Positions 9,561 through 18,420 are shown, counted from the stretch's first letter. The stretch: 64,000 nucleotides of DNA from Pseudomonas fluorescens (GCF_900215245.1 NZ_LT907842.1:1364001-1428000), one strand, 5' to 3'. Numbers and translations are program-made. The notes: a model not told the origin generated them from the letters alone.

Positions 9561-10330
9561 TGAATACATCAGGTGATCGACTAAAAGCACTACTGCGGGA
9601 AGTTCATCTTTCCGCCTCCGACTTCGCCAAGAACCGCGGTGTCACGCCTCAACACGTGAACAACTGGTTCAAACGCGGCGTGCCCATGGCCCGACTCAAC
9701 GAGATCGCAGAACTGCTCTGCGTCTCCAGCCGTTGGCTACGCACCGGCGAAGGCCTCAAACACCCACCGGCCAACTTCCTGCTGGAAGGCCCGGACACCG
9801 CCAAAGGATTGCGCACCCGCGAAGACAGCGGCAAATACCTCACAGGCCCCGCCTGCCTCCCGGAAAAAATCGACGTGGAGATTCCTCTCCACCCCACCTT
9901 CACCTCCAGCGAACGCATCCGCGTCTCCCTGCACACCCTCGAAACCCTCAACGTAAACCCCGACCGCGCGGTAGGCGCCTACATGGTCGACAACAGCATG
10001 ATCGACATCATCCAACAAGGCGCCACCCTCGCCATCGACCGCGGCCGCACGCAAATCACCGACGGCGAAATCTACGCCGTCGAACACGACGGCATGCTGC
10101 GCATCAAATACCTCTACAACCGCCCCGGCGGCGGCCTGCGCATGCGCAGCCACAACGCCAGCGAACACCCCGACGAATACCTCACCCACGAACAACGCTT
10201 CGAACAGAACTTCGAGATCGTCGGCTGGGTGTTCTGGTGGTCCACCCTCAACAACCGCCGACCGGTGCCACTGGACGAACACCTGCTGGGCTGGGAAGGC
10301 TCTAAATCGGACCCGGAGGTAGGCATTTGA
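9560..10330 (+). CDS. XRE/S24 family repressor (CI/LexA-like)
   Basis: The protein has 256 residues. Residues 1-65 form an XRE-type helix-turn-helix (ASDFAKNRGVTPQHVNNWFKRG). The C-terminal part is an S24 peptidase-like domain with the Ser nucleophile in VDNSM (Ser146) and the general-base Lys in RIKYL (Lys183). No clear Ala-Gly cleavage site is visible in the linker (residues about 80-105), so RecA-stimulated self-cleavage is uncertain. It stands alone after ppa with no phage structural genes nearby. It may be a domesticated prophage repressor or a stand-alone SOS-type regulator; its targets are not visible. Confidence 0.85.
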   Translation: MNTSGDRLKALLREVHLSASDFAKNRGVTPQHVNNWFKRGVPMARLNEIAELLCVSSRWLRTGEGLKHPPANFLLEGPDTAKGLRTREDSGKYLTGPACLPEKIDVEIPLHPTFTSSERIRVSLHTLETLNVNPDRAVGAYMVDNSMIDIIQQGATLAIDRGRTQITDGEIYAVEHDGMLRIKYLYNRPGGGLRMRSHNASEHPDEYLTHEQRFEQNFEIVGWVFWWSTLNNRRPVPLDEHLLGWEGSKSDPEVGI

Positions 10331-10676
10331 AATGAATGTGGGTATCATGCCGCCCACATTTGGCAGGGGGTGGCTTTGCGCTATCCACCCTGCTTGGCGA
10401 TGCGGAGGAGTTCCCGCTGATGCCCCTACTATTCAGTCAGACTTGATGTTGGCTGAGCGATTTGAAGGCTGGTGAGGTTTGTCAAAAACAAGCTGAGGCA
10501 GTCCCCGAGAAGCCGGCCACAAGCCGGCTTTTTAATGCCCTTTTAACCTCAAAAACGCATTGGTACCTGCTGGGGCAAGTAGGCACGCTGCGACTATCAC
10601 CCTTACTCCGCAAAAACTCTATTCTAAAGCGCGCGCCTCAATTAATAGCCGCCTAGCTCGTTGACTCATAGCTAAA
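10331..10676 (+). other. Non-coding stretch with hairpins and two SD-like tiny ORFs
   Basis: After the repressor gene, GCAGGGGGTGG (about 10362-10373) can pair with CCACCCTGC (about 10385-10393). GGAGGAG then precedes an 8-codon ORF (MPLLFSQT, ATG near 10419), and a 9-codon ORF (MLAERFEGW) begins shortly after. A terminator follows at 10511-10533. This could be a small regulatory transcript or the leader or trailer of the repressor mRNA. From 10534 to 10676 I see nothing further. Confidence 0.3.
10511..10533 (+). terminator. Rho-independent terminator
   Basis: AGCCGGC-CACAA-GCCGGCT is a perfect 7-bp stem followed by a T-run. It closes the transcript of the S24 repressor or of the small RNA-like region before it. 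Confidence 0.75.
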
Positions 10677-10738
10677 GTGTCGCCGCCAGCGACACAAGAA
10701 CAAGACATGTCGCAAAAATCATAAAATAGCGACACATG
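10677..10738. promoter_or_regulatory. Inverted repeats (GTGTCGC/GCGACAC) upstream of the first Fic gene
   Basis: GTGTCGC (10677-10683) and GCGACAC (10689-10695) form a perfect 7-bp inverted repeat with a 5-nt spacer. A second, looser pair follows: CATGTCGC (10706-10713) and GCGACACATG (10729-10738). The site lies 60-150 nt before the Fic start, and the Fic protein has a C-terminal winged-helix region, so autoregulation is plausible. Confidence 0.5.
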
Positions 10739-10826
10739 ACACCCACATGCTTACACTGACGCCATGAGAGAGCGCTTATGAAAGCGACCTCGCCTATAAA
10801 TGAACCTCGTGGACACACTCTCATCC

Positions 10827-11948
10827 ATGACAACACCTCATTTCCCATGGCAAGCCGATAAGCCTTACAACCAGCTTCCGCCACTACCGCCGTCAGCACA
10901 GCTGGAAACCCGGGCAGTACTCAAACGCTGCATTGAGGCCCGCGCAGCCTTGGCCGAATTGAAACAAGCTGCCGAGCTGATCCCTAACCAAACGATGCTG
11001 ATCAATACCATCCCCTTGCTGGAAGCCAAGGACAGCTCCGAGATTGAAAGTATCGTCACCACCACGGACCTGCTCTTCCAGCATGCCCAGGATGGAGCAA
11101 ATCACGCGGACCCCGCGACCAAAGAAGCCCTGCGGTACCGCAAGGCTCTTCATAACGGTTACCAATCGTTGGCTGAGCGCCCACTCTCCACAGGCACGGC
11201 AGTAGAAATCTGTCGCACGCTCAAGGGCGTGAACATGGACATTCGCCGTGTACCAGGCGTCCAGCTAGCCAATGACCGCACCGGCGAGATCATCTACACG
11301 CCACCAGAGGGCGAAGATCGCTTACGCGACTTGCTAGCCAATTGGGAACGTTTTTTACACAACGAGACAGACCTCGATCCTTTGGTACGAATGGCCGTGG
11401 GGCACTATCAATTCGAGGCCATTCACCCGTTCACCGACGGCAATGGCCGTACCGGCCGGGTACTCAATACCCTGTACCTGATTCAGGAAGGTCTGCTGAA
11501 TCTGCCGATTCTCTACCTCAGCCATTTCATCATTGCGCATAGAGCCGATTACTACCGACTGCTGCTTGATGTGACCCGCGAGCAAGCCTGGGAGCCCTGG
11601 CTGCTCTACATGCTCACCGCCGTAGAGGAAACCGCCCGTTGGACCAGCGCCAAAATTGCCGCTATTCGCGGCCTATCCGAACACACCAGCCAGTTTGTTC
11701 GTGAACGTCTGCCGAAAACCTATACCCGCGAATTAGTGGATGTGATTTTCGAGCAACCCTACTGCCGCATTAGCAACGTCGTGGATAAGCAGATCGCTCA
11801 ACGCCAGGCCGCCTCCCGCTACCTCAAAGAGTTGGTCTCCATTGGCGTTCTACAGGAGGTTCAGGTTGGCAAGGAAAAGCTCTTCATTCATCCAAAGCTG
11901 ATGCAGCTACTGATTCGCGACAGCAACGACTTCAAGACGTACACCTGA
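10827..11948 (+). CDS. Class II Fic family protein (AMPylase/deAMPylase-like) with C-terminal HTH
   Basis: The Fic core motif is intact as [12 protein letters not shown] starting at about residue 200. An N-terminal inhibitory helix carries SSEIE near residues 70-74, matching the (S/T)xxxE autoinhibitory pattern but followed by Ser rather than Gly or Asn. The layout resembles Shewanella SoFic: N-terminal [18 protein letters not shown]4172-free, and a C-terminal winged-helix-like region from about residue 300 ([20 protein letters not shown]). The start is uncertain: the ATG at 10827 fits homologues, while the ATG at 10800 adds 9 residues; neither has a strong SD. No antitoxin-like gene is adjacent. 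Confidence 0.88.
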   Translation: MTTPHFPWQADKPYNQLPPLPPSAQLETRAVLKRCIEARAALAELKQAAELIPNQTMLINTIPLLEAKDSSEIESIVTTTDLLFQHAQDGANHADPATKEALRYRKALHNGYQSLAERPLSTGTAVEICRTLKGVNMDIRRVPGVQLANDRTGEIIYTPPEGEDRLRDLLANWERFLHNETDLDPLVRMAVGHYQFEAIHPFTDGNGRTGRVLNTLYLIQEGLLNLPILYLSHFIIAHRADYYRLLLDVTREQAWEPWLLYMLTAVEETARWTSAKIAAIRGLSEHTSQFVRERLPKTYTRELVDVIFEQPYCRISNVVDKQIAQRQAASRYLKELVSIGVLQEVQVGKEKLFIHPKLMQLLIRDSNDFKTYT

Positions 11949-11976
11949 GCCGTAGTGAAGGACATTGAGTATTGAA

Positions 11977-12016
11977 TCGCCTGCACGGTGAAGACTGAAC
12001 AGGCGACGTTTTCTTA
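11977..12016. terminator. Likely terminator between the Fic gene and the convergent small gene
   Basis: TCGCCTG (11977-11983) and CAGGCGA (12000-12006) form a 7-bp stem followed by CGTTTTCTT. It overlaps the end of the minus-strand gene and may serve both directions. Confidence 0.5.
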
Positions 12017-12250
12017 CTTCGGCTGCAAACACTCCACAGCCCGATCCGCCACCATCTTCGCCATCTCAACCAAATGCATCACCGCCCGATGCGGCGCGCC
12101 CAGCGGTTCACCCAGTGCCTGCGAGGTAGCCACCGCGCACTGCAGCAACTCGGCCACACGCAGCCAGGCATCTTCAAAGCTCAGCTCTTCATTGACAGTA
12201 AATGGCTGAGTCGCGGCCGATGACGGCGAATCCGATACAACGTTATCCAT
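12014..12250 (-). CDS. Small DUF3077/DUF6124-type protein
   Basis: This 78-residue acidic protein has a disordered N-terminus, then FTVNEELSFEDAWLRVAELL and two predicted helices ending in HRAVMHLVEMAKMVADRAVE. This pattern is common in small Pseudomonas-specific proteins of the DUF3077/DUF6124 type, whose function is unknown. TTGGAG lies 7 nt before the ATG at 12250. It is preceded by a long leader with repeated GTTTAGTCGC motifs (see 12251-12505), suggesting post-transcriptional control. The family name is from memory of the pattern and needs a profile search. Confidence 0.7.
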   Translation of the reverse strand: MDNVVSDSPSSAATQPFTVNEELSFEDAWLRVAELLQCAVATSQALGEPLGAPHRAVMHLVEMAKMVADRAVECLQPK

Positions 12251-12505
12251 AGCAAAACTCCAATCGATAATTTGGAGCTGCCAAGATCCGCGACTAAACG
12301 AAAGGCGGCAGCTGTACGCAGGTTAGTCGACCGGTCGATTGGGAACCCGGCGCACCCGGAGGTGCCCTGCGCACAGCCACCATAAGATGCAGGCGAAGGG
12401 GTGCCTGACTCATGAATTGCTTATGCGCCAATCGAATCCGGGCGACTAAACCCGATCACTGAATAGGCAGTGACGGAACGCAGCCTAGTCGCGGAGTTTA
12501 GCTGG
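12251..12505 (-). promoter_or_regulatory. Long repeat-bearing leader upstream of the DUF3077-type gene
   Basis: Read on the minus strand, GTTTAGTCGC occurs at 12451-12442 and again at 12299-12290, with GTCGACTAAC at 12331-12322 between them. The 12290-12299 copy can pair with 12322-12329 (CGACTAA/TTAGTCG). Farther upstream, GCTAAACTCCGCGACTAGG (around 12485-12502) repeats the theme. The regular spacing next to a 78-codon gene suggests a structured mRNA leader or a mobile-repeat-derived cassette. From 12506 to 12746 I see nothing I can name. Confidence 0.45.
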
Positions 12506-12746
12506 CGCAAGCGACTGGAATTCTCTAGGAAACGTCCTGCAAATGAAAGGGATCCGCCCTGCTGGCCTTTGAAAATCGCCCCAATACTCGACCGTATCCC
12601 CCCCACCCATCTGTTTCCCCAGGTGACACGTTTGCCTCCTCCCCCGAATCAACATCACCCCAAGAATCCTTCCTACAAACATAGCTAAACAGCCCCTTTA
12701 AAAACCGCTCGCCGCCACGTTTGGCATTTGGCCCAAAACCTGCTTA

Positions 12747-12763
12747 TTGCACACCGTACAATA
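12747..12763. promoter_or_regulatory. Candidate TetR operator O1 before the permease gene
   Basis: ATTGCACACCGTACAAT is an imperfect 17-bp palindrome. It matches the perfect palindrome ATTGTACGCCGTACAAT at 16336-16352 at 14 of 17 positions. It lies 61 nt upstream of the permease start, so the TetR protein encoded in the cluster probably controls both units. Confidence 0.7.
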
Positions 12764-12823
12764 AAATCCGGTCTGAGCCGGGCCACCTCACTACTGCTGT
12801 GCAATACAGCTCGGGGAATGCTG

Positions 12824-14221
12824 ATGTCCACACCACCGCTTCACTCTTCCAACCATGGCTTGGCACGGTCGCTCAAGGAGCGTCATGTGATGTTGATTGC
12901 TATCGGCGGCATTATTGGGGCCGGTTTGTTTCTGGGTTCGGGCAAGGCAATTGCCACGGCGGGGCCGGCGTTGTTGCTGGCGTATGCGTTGTGTGGGGGG
13001 ATGGTTTATTTGATTGCGCGGGCGCTGGGGGAGTTGTCGTTGTACCGGCCCGGTAGCGGGTCGTTTGCAACGTATGCAGAGGAGTTTTTGGGGCCGCGGG
13101 TGGCGTTTATCACCGGGTGGTCGTATTGGTTGATCTGGATTCTGGTGGGGGTGCTGGAGGTTACGGGGATCGGTTTGTTGATGAAGTATTGGTTCCCGGA
13201 GTTGGCGCAGTGGATTCCGGCGTTGGTCACCACGGTGGTGTTGATGGTGATCAATTTGTTTGCGGTGAAGACGTTTGGCGAGGTGGAGTTCTGGCTGGCG
13301 TTGATCAAGGTGGTGACGATTGTCGGGCTGATTGCTGCAGGCTTGGCGATTCTGCTGTTCGGGCTGGAGACATCGTCGCAGCCCCCCCCTTCAATCACCC
13401 ACCTGTGGCGGCACGGCGGGTTTTTCCCGAATGGCTGGAGTGGCTTTTGGTACGCGATACCGTTGGCGGCGTTTACCTTTGCCGGGGTCGAGGTGATTGG
13501 CTTGGTCGCGGCGGAAACGGCCAACCCGGAGCGCACATTGCCGCGAGCGATCAATAGCATCATCTGGCGGATGGCAATTTTTTATATCGGGTCGATCGCG
13601 GTGATCATGGCCCTTTACCCCTGGAACCAGATCGATACCTCGCAAAGCCCGTTTGTGAGGGTGTTCGACAGCATTGGCCTGGGGGTTGCGGCCGGGTTGA
13701 TCAATTTTGTGGTGATCAGCGCGCTGGCGTCGTCGTGCAATACCGGGTTGTTTGCCACCAGCCGGATGTTGTTTGCGCTGTCGCATATTCAGCAGGCACC
13801 CCGTCAATTGCAGGTGTTGAGCCCGCGCCAGGTGCCGGCGCGTTGTTTGATGGTGTCGACTGCGATTTTGCTGGTGGGGGTCTTGCTGAACTATCTGATG
13901 CCGGAACGTATTTTCAACCTATTAATCACCGGCATTTTGGGCCTGTTGATTTGGGTGTGGGCAGTGATCATCGCCACGCATATGGCGTATCGGCGCAAGG
14001 TGCAGCGCGGTGAGTTGCCGCTGATGGCGTATCGCTTGCCGTGGGCGCGGGGCAGCAGCGTGTTGGTACTGTTGTTTTTGGCTGGGTTGACGGTGCTGGT
14101 GATTCGCGACCCGGAGACGCGCACGGCGTTTTATGTGGCGGCGGCCTGGTTTGCGCTGTTGCTGCTGGTGTATCCGAAGCGCAACGCATCCAAGGAGGTG
14201 AGCGATGTTCACAGCGCCTGA
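12824..14221 (+). CDS. APC/AAT family amino acid permease
   Basis: This 465-residue inner-membrane permease has about 12 hydrophobic segments. It starts with a cytosolic LARSLKERHVMLIAIGGIIGAGLFLGSG block, the classic amino-acid/GABA permease motif, and has a GVEVIGLVAAETANPERTLPRAI loop near residues 225-245. The ATG at 12824 (GGGGA, 6 nt) is preferred over longer frames from 12728, which would run through the operator. The TTG-rich codon use differs from the core genes nearby. It overlaps the aminotransferase gene by 17 nt. Substrate is inferred to be a beta-amino acid from the neighbours; a standard amino acid cannot be excluded. Confidence 0.92.
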   Translation: MSTPPLHSSNHGLARSLKERHVMLIAIGGIIGAGLFLGSGKAIATAGPALLLAYALCGGMVYLIARALGELSLYRPGSGSFATYAEEFLGPRVAFITGWSYWLIWILVGVLEVTGIGLLMKYWFPELAQWIPALVTTVVLMVINLFAVKTFGEVEFWLALIKVVTIVGLIAAGLAILLFGLETSSQPPPSITHLWRHGGFFPNGWSGFWYAIPLAAFTFAGVEVIGLVAAETANPERTLPRAINSIIWRMAIFYIGSIAVIMALYPWNQIDTSQSPFVRVFDSIGLGVAAGLINFVVISALASSCNTGLFATSRMLFALSHIQQAPRQLQVLSPRQVPARCLMVSTAILLVGVLLNYLMPERIFNLLITGILGLLIWVWAVIIATHMAYRRKVQRGELPLMAYRLPWARGSSVLVLLFLAGLTVLVIRDPETRTAFYVAAAWFALLLLVYPKRNASKEVSDVHSA

Positions 14222-15500
14222 TAAGTCCGTGTTGCAGCACTGCATCAACCGCTACACCCACGCCAACCCCAACAGCGCCCGGCAACTGGACTTGGCCGCG
14301 CGGGTAATGCCGGGTGGCAATACCCGCTCAGTGCTGTTTTATGAGCCGTTTCCGTTGGTGATGTCGGGCGGGACGGGCTGTTTTCTGGATGACCTGGACG
14401 GGCATCGTTATGTCGACTTTCTCGCCGAATACACCGCAGCGCTGTATGGGCACTCTCACCCGGTGATCATCCAGGCGCTGACGACGGCGATGGCGAACGG
14501 GCTGAACCTCAGCGCCCACACGCAACTGGAAGCGCGGTTGGCAACGCTGATTGTGGAGCGCTTCGGTTGTATCGAACAGGTGCGCTTTACCAATTCCGGT
14601 ACCGAGGCGAACCTGCTCGCGCTGGCGGCGGCACGGGCCTACACCGGGCGCGACGGCGTCATCGCGTTTAACGGCGCTTATCACGGCGGCGTGCTGAGTT
14701 TTGCCGGGCCAGGCACGCCGATGAATGTGCCCCACCGCGTGTACCTGGCGGATTACAACGATCTACGCAGTGTCGAGCGTTTGCTGTTTGAGCACCCTGG
14801 CGCGTGTGCGGCGATCCTCGTGGAGCCGATGTTGGGCGCCGGTGGCTGTATCTGCGCCGCGCCGGGCTTTCTCGAGGGTTTGCGCGCGTTGAGCCGTGCA
14901 CACGGGATATTGCTGGTGTTCGATGAGGTGATGACTTCACGCCTTGGCCCAGGCGGTTTACAGGAAAAGCTCGGTATAAAGCCGGACCTGATGACCCTGG
15001 GCAAATACCTCGGCGGCGGGATGCCCTGTGGCATGTTGGGTGGCCGACGAGACATCATGGCGCAGTTCGATCCGCGCCATGGCCGCCTCTCTCACGCAGG
15101 CACCTTCAACAACAACGTACTGACCATGGCGGCGGGTATCGCTGGATTGGAGCAGGTGTATACCCGTGAGCAAGCCCTTGCGTTGAATGCGAGGGGCGAC
15201 CGGTTACGCGAGCAACTGAACGAGGTGCTCGCCTGCATGCCGATGCAGTTTACCGGGCAGGGTTCAGTGATGAACCTGCATCCCACGGGCAGGCCGATCC
15301 TGCGGCCCACGGATATCCCGACAGACCGAAACAGCCTACGGGACCTGTTCTTTTTCCACCTGCTTGAAGGTGGGATCTACAGTGCGCGGCGCGGGCTGTT
15401 TGCGTTGAGCCTGCCGCTGACCGAGCACGAAATGAATCGGCTGGTTAACGCTACACAGGCTTTTGTCGAACGCTATGGCGGCATGTTGACCGGCGACTGA
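14205..15500 (+). CDS. Class III PLP transaminase, beta-amino-acid (beta-phenylalanine) transaminase-like
   Basis: This 431-residue fold-type I PLP enzyme is related to glutamate-1-semialdehyde aminomutase. It shows RFTNSGTEANL (near residues 125-135), the GAYHGGVL cofactor loop, FDEVMTSRLGP with the PLP-ring Asp, and Lys in LGKYLGGGMPCG (near 267). The N-terminal MPGGNTRSVLFYEPFPL and AEYTAALYGHSHP segments closely recall, from memory, Variovorax beta-phenylalanine transaminase rather than true GSA aminomutases. It should convert a beta-amino acid to a beta-keto acid. AAGGAGGTGAGCG precedes the ATG, which lies inside the permease gene. Confidence 0.87.
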   Translation: MFTAPDKSVLQHCINRYTHANPNSARQLDLAARVMPGGNTRSVLFYEPFPLVMSGGTGCFLDDLDGHRYVDFLAEYTAALYGHSHPVIIQALTTAMANGLNLSAHTQLEARLATLIVERFGCIEQVRFTNSGTEANLLALAAARAYTGRDGVIAFNGAYHGGVLSFAGPGTPMNVPHRVYLADYNDLRSVERLLFEHPGACAAILVEPMLGAGGCICAAPGFLEGLRALSRAHGILLVFDEVMTSRLGPGGLQEKLGIKPDLMTLGKYLGGGMPCGMLGGRRDIMAQFDPRHGRLSHAGTFNNNVLTMAAGIAGLEQVYTREQALALNARGDRLREQLNEVLACMPMQFTGQGSVMNLHPTGRPILRPTDIPTDRNSLRDLFFFHLLEGGIYSARRGLFALSLPLTEHEMNRLVNATQAFVERYGGMLTGD

Positions 15501-15574
15501 CGCCCTACCTGGAAGAGCGACAGCGAATCGACGACCGGCTATCCTTTCGCCGTCGCTCAACCGGAACAACGTCC

Positions 15575-16303
15575 ATGACCAGCAAAACCGCAAACCCACG
15601 AGGCAGGCGTAAAAAAACCGTTGGCGAAGACCCGCAAAACCAACTGAATAAAGACACGATTATCGCCGCTGCATTGGCGTTGATCGACCGCGAAGGCCTG
15701 GAAAAATGCAGCCTGCGCAACTTGGCAAATAGCCTGGGCGTGTACCCCACGGCCATTTACTGGTACGTCTCGTCACGTGAATTGCTGTTGAGCGAAGTGT
15801 TGGCCAAAGTCCTCGAACAGGTCGCACCGCAGCCTCAGGAACGCTGGCAGGACTACCTTCGCGCCACCCTGGTTAATTGCCATAACGCTGTGCACCAGCA
15901 CCCGAATGTCGCGCCGTTGCTTGGTGCGCAACTGGTCTCCAACACCCGCACCGACTTCAAGTTGGTGGAAGGCGTATTGGCGGCATTGCAGCAAGCGGGT
16001 TTCAGCGGGCCTTCATTGGCTGGCGCCTACAACACCTTTATCGCCGCCCTTGCCGGTTTCACCACCTTGGAGTTCGCCCCGCTGCCGGAGGACACCGAGG
16101 CGTGGCAGCACCAAGTACAGGAAAGCCTGCAGGCCATTGACGCCGAGCAGCACCCGACCCTTGCGCAGAACATGAACCAACTGAGCAACCGCGGTTTCAG
16201 CCTGCGCTGGCAAAATGGTGTGCACGCGCCGCTGCATGAGAGCTTTGCGTTTTATGTCGAGACCTTCCTCTGCGGCCTGGAAACCCTGGCGGCGCGTCAC
16301 TGA
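15575..16303 (+). CDS. TetR family transcriptional regulator
   Basis: This 242-residue regulator has an unusually long basic N-terminal arm (GRRKKTVGEDPQNQ) before the TetR HTH (SLRNLANSLGVYPTAIYWYV, near residues 45-65) and a larger C-terminal ligand domain. It lies between the transaminase and ligase genes on the same strand. The two matching palindromes, before the permease and right after this gene, are the likely binding sites. The inducer is probably a pathway substrate or intermediate. The binding model is inferred from position and symmetry only. Confidence 0.92.
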   Translation: MTSKTANPRGRRKKTVGEDPQNQLNKDTIIAAALALIDREGLEKCSLRNLANSLGVYPTAIYWYVSSRELLLSEVLAKVLEQVAPQPQERWQDYLRATLVNCHNAVHQHPNVAPLLGAQLVSNTRTDFKLVEGVLAALQQAGFSGPSLAGAYNTFIAALAGFTTLEFAPLPEDTEAWQHQVQESLQAIDAEQHPTLAQNMNQLSNRGFSLRWQNGVHAPLHESFAFYVETFLCGLETLAARH

Positions 16304-16334
16304 AAAATCGCACAACATAATCAGAAAGCCCATT

Positions 16335-16353
16335 AATTGTACGCCGTACAATT
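16335..16353. promoter_or_regulatory. TetR operator O2 before the CoA-ligase gene
   Basis: AATTGTACGCCGTACAATT is a perfect 19-bp palindrome (8-9 bp arms around a central C), about 70 nt before the ligase start. It has a matching, less perfect partner at 12747-12763. Confidence 0.75.
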
Positions 16354-16422
16354 TGGCGTTACAGTCCGCCACGTATGAATACCCCATGACCCTAAAAACA
16401 AAAACGTCAGAGGTCTTTAATC

Positions 16423-18420
16423 GTGGCGACTGCATTCAACGAAGTGGTCCAGGGCCAACGGCTTTGGCAGCCCTCCCCTGAACATATCCAACCTACCCGC
16501 CTCACGCATTACCTGGCTTGGCTCAAACGCGAGCGCGGGCTGAGCTTTGTCGACTACCACGGGCTATGGCAGTGGTCGGTCGATGATCTGGACGCTTTCT
16601 GGCAATCGATCTGGGATCACTTTAGGGTGCAGGCCAGTAGCCCATACCACGCGGTGCTGGGTGATCGCAGGATGCCGGGTACTGAGTGGTTTCCCGGCGC
16701 GCAGCTGAATTTTGCCGAACACATTTTGCGCAACGAACGGCAAGGCGATGCGCTGCTCTACCTGAGCGAATCCGCCGCCTTGCAGGGCTTGCCCTGGGCT
16801 GAGTTCTCCGACCAAGTACGCACGCTCGCCAGCTATCTGCGAGAGCTCGGCGTAGTGCCCGGTGATCGCGTGGTGGCTTACCTGCCAAACATCCCCGAGG
16901 CGATGATTGCGCTGTGTGCCTGCGCAGCCATCGGTGCGATCTGGGCCAGTTGCTCGCCGGATTTCGGCAGTGAGGGTGTGCTGGATCGGGTGCGGCAATT
17001 AGCGCCGAAAGTGTTGTTGGCGGTGGACGGCTACCGGTATGGCGGCAAGGCGTTTGACCGGCGTGACCAGGTCCGGCAGATCGTCGACGAGTTAGGCAGT
17101 ATCCAGCAGGTGATTGTGCTGCCGACGCTGTTTGTTGATGAGCCATTGACGCTGGCTAACGCCATCGACTGGCACAGTTTGCGCCGGCGCCCCAGTGTGC
17201 CCGCCGCCGATTTCCAGTGCGCGCAAGTTCCCTTCGATCATCCGTTGTGGGTACTGTTCTCGTCCGGCACCACGGGGGTGCCCAAAGCCATCGTTCACAG
17301 CCATGGCGGGGTTCTGCTGGAGCAGCTCAAAGCACTGCATCTGCACCTGGATTTTCGTCCGGGTGACACCGCCTTTATTTTCACCACCACCGGCTGGATG
17401 ATGTGGAACACCTTGTTCAGCGCCTTGCTCTGCGGTGTTCGCCCGGTGCTTTACGACGGCCATCCCACCTGGCCAGGCACCGATGCGCTGTGGCAAATCC
17501 TGCAAGACAGCCGGGCGAGTTTTTTCGGCACCAGCCCCACCTACATAGAGCTGATGCAGCGCGAGGGCATAGTGCCCGGCGAGCGTTTTGACCTGCACGC
17601 ACTGCGCACGGTAATGCCGGTGGGGTCGCCGGTTTCACCGCAGTGTAATGCATGGTTTTATCGCAACCTGAACGCGGCGGTGTGGGTCAACACGGGCAGC
17701 GGCGGTACGGATATCTGCACCGGGCTGCTCAGTGGCGTACCGACCTTGCCGGTGTATGCCGGCGAGATCCAGGCGCGCGCCCTGGGGGTGGATGCCCATG
17801 CATTTGATGCGCACGGCCAGCCGGTGATCGATCAAGTCGGCGAGCTGGTGGTGAGGTCGCCCATGCCGTCGATGCCGGTGTATTTCTGGAATGACCCCAC
17901 GGGCGAGCGCTATCGCGACAGCTACTTTCAGCCGTGGCCCGGCGTATGGCGCCATGGGGATTTCTTTTTACTCAATGCACGCGGCGGCTGCCAGGTGCTG
18001 GGGCGTTCCGATGCGACGCTGAACCGCTTTGGCGTGCGGATCGGCACGGCGGAGATTTATCGGGCGCTGGAGCACATCGCAGAAATCGAGGATGCACTGA
18101 TCGTTAACCTTGATTTGCCCCAGGGCGGTTTCTTTATGCCGCTGTTTGTCCAGCTGCGTGCCGACGCGGTGTTGGATGAGCCTTTGCAGCAACGCGTGAA
18201 TGATTGCCTGCGCCTGGCGTGCACACCTCGGCATGTGCCGGACTGCATCCTGGCTGTACCGCTGATTCCCACCACCCTCACCGGGAAAAAAATGGAAGTG
18301 CCGGTACGCCGGATCCTGATGGGGCACGACCCGCAGAAAGTCGCCAACCCCAGCGCCATGCGTGACCCGCAGGCGCTTGAGTTCTTTATCGAATACGCCG
18401 CCCGGAGCTGCCAGCCATGA
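16423..18420 (+). CDS. Acetoacetyl-CoA synthetase-like beta-keto acid:CoA ligase
   Basis: This 665-residue ANL-superfamily acyl-CoA synthetase is full length. The phosphate-binding loop FSSGTTGVPKAIVHSHGG lies near residues 279-296, followed by TTTGWMMWN, characteristic of acetoacetyl-CoA synthetases, and the C-terminal catalytic Lys in TLTGKKMEVPVRR. The start is GTG at 16423 with AGAGG upstream. It should activate acetoacetate or a longer beta-keto acid with ATP and CoA. Its stop overlaps the thiolase start (ATGA), and it follows the perfect TetR palindrome, so ligase, thiolase and DUF35 form one transcription unit. Confidence 0.93.
   Translation: MATAFNEVVQGQRLWQPSPEHIQPTRLTHYLAWLKRERGLSFVDYHGLWQWSVDDLDAFWQSIWDHFRVQASSPYHAVLGDRRMPGTEWFPGAQLNFAEHILRNERQGDALLYLSESAALQGLPWAEFSDQVRTLASYLRELGVVPGDRVVAYLPNIPEAMIALCACAAIGAIWASCSPDFGSEGVLDRVRQLAPKVLLAVDGYRYGGKAFDRRDQVRQIVDELGSIQQVIVLPTLFVDEPLTLANAIDWHSLRRRPSVPAADFQCAQVPFDHPLWVLFSSGTTGVPKAIVHSHGGVLLEQLKALHLHLDFRPGDTAFIFTTTGWMMWNTLFSALLCGVRPVLYDGHPTWPGTDALWQILQDSRASFFGTSPTYIELMQREGIVPGERFDLHALRTVMPVGSPVSPQCNAWFYRNLNAAVWVNTGSGGTDICTGLLSGVPTLPVYAGEIQARALGVDAHAFDAHGQPVIDQVGELVVRSPMPSMPVYFWNDPTGERYRDSYFQPWPGVWRHGDFFLLNARGGCQVLGRSDATLNRFGVRIGTAEIYRALEHIAEIEDALIVNLDLPQGGFFMPLFVQLRADAVLDEPLQQRVNDCLRLACTPRHVPDCILAVPLIPTTLTGKKMEVPVRRILMGHDPQKVANPSAMRDPQALEFFIEYAARSCQP

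Noticed and set aside
12470..12688. Small frames upstream of the permease gene
   Set aside because: No SD or recognisable product, and composition is not coding-like.
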